64,000 nucleotides of DNA from Pseudomonadota bacterium (GTDB lineage: Bacteria > Pseudomonadota > Gammaproteobacteria > Burkholderiales > Thiobacillaceae), in the NCBI GenBank assembly GCA_021820845.1, contig JAKADC010000006.1, positions 62,001 to 126,000 on the forward strand, read 5' to 3'. Below are positions 63,774 through 64,000 of this stretch, one piece after another. Numbering within the stretch: position 1 is the stretch's first letter; the number at the start of each line of letters is the position of its first letter. The notes below the pieces were generated by a model. The model made no database searches. It was given only the letters and a program-made list of their open reading frames with translations, and was not told the DNA's origin. The position numbers were made by a program, and so were the translations under genes.

Positions 63774-64000
63774 TCAGCTGGACCAGGATTCGAGCACGGC
63801 GATCAGCTCGGGAGGCGTCGCGGCCGCCAGCATCCTGGCGCGCATCGCCTCGTCGCCGAACAGCTGGGCGAGTTCACCCAGAATCTGCAGGTGCTGTTCG
63901 TTCGCGTCCTGGGGAACGAGCAGGATGAAACACAGGGTCACTGGCCGGTTGTCCGGCGCGTCGAACTCGAGCGGGCTCTGCAGCCGGTAGAAGGCCCCGG
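63774..64000 (-). CDS. ptsN: PTS IIA (nitrogen regulatory) protein PtsN, C-terminal part
   Basis: The frame open at the window edge gives 75 residues including LEFDAPDNRPVTLCFILLVP, HLQILGELAQLFGDEAMRA and a final ESWSS before TGA. This is the C-terminal half of EIIA-Ntr. The phospho-histidine region lies outside the window. It precedes hprK by 16 bp on the same strand, so ptsN-hprK-rapZ is an operon. Partial by window truncation. Confidence 0.9.
   Translation of the reverse strand, partial: GAFYRLQSPLEFDAPDNRPVTLCFILLVPQDANEQHLQILGELAQLFGDEAMRARMLAAATPPELIAVLESWSS

Overview
The window is about 64 kb of GC-rich, tightly packed bacterial chromosome. Nearly all of it is protein-coding. It carries one small RNA gene (SRP/4.5S RNA) and no rRNA, tRNA, CRISPR array, prophage or insertion sequence that I could recognise. 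The gene set fits a betaproteobacterium with a respiratory, facultatively anaerobic, possibly sulfur-linked lifestyle. Evidence: recA-recX, the ribE-ribB-ribH-nusB-thiL-pgpA-pncC run, glyA-nrdR-ribD, ptsN-hprK-rapZ, a sigma54-type pilin promoter, a DsrC-family protein, and both O2-dependent (Coq7) and O2-independent (UbiT/U/V) ubiquinone genes. A Thiobacillus-like organism is a reasonable guess, but it is inference.

Layout. 1-7.1 kb (minus strand): BlaI repressor and M56 membrane protease with a dyad operator, a DedA-PAP2-LssY fusion, a BcrC-type phosphatase, a three-gene ABC exporter and a tiny Lys/Glu-rich secreted protein. 7.4-10.9 kb: two COG4705 membrane proteins followed by a two-component system; a third COG4705 copy lies at 53.1 kb. 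11-14.9 kb: small secreted proteins, an azoreductase remnant, a tandem RidA protein and pilA with sigma54 control. 15-22.2 kb: recA/recX, a divergent WYL regulator, then the riboflavin/thiamine/lipid housekeeping operon. 22.4-27.4 kb: a six-gene operon of an NPD flavoprotein, a radical-SAM protein, UbiU, UbiV, a QueD-like protein and UbiT. 29.6-32.7 kb: an operator-controlled cytochrome/FadL/DUF2892/TetR cluster.

32.6-41.4 kb is the most accessory-looking part. Two similar cassettes (DUF2249 plus an NnrS-like membrane protein, one with FmdE, the other with hemerythrin) each carry an NsrR-like palindrome just upstream. Between them lie a MarR gene and a divergent yip1-dsrC pair sharing a perfect 12-bp-arm palindrome. 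This is followed by an anaerobic ribonucleotide reductase locus in which the glycyl-radical loop is encoded by its own 61-residue gene, separate from NrdD. A pair of NrdR-type boxes precedes nrdD, and nrdR itself lies about 5 kb downstream.

41.4-64 kb is mostly housekeeping: ribD-nrdR-glyA, a TRAP solute-binding protein, coq7, a DAHP synthase behind a Phe/Tyr-rich leader peptide and intrinsic terminator (an attenuator), SRP RNA, pagL with an early amber codon, dnaX-ybaB-recR, purB, cnoX, greB, tcdA, ubiX, and rapZ-hprK-ptsN, the last cut by the window end.

The strongest leads are the split class III ribonucleotide reductase with its NrdR boxes, the DAHP-synthase attenuator, the strict fourfold W-x9-G-x4-D repeat of the COG4705 proteins, and the paired NsrR-like cassettes.
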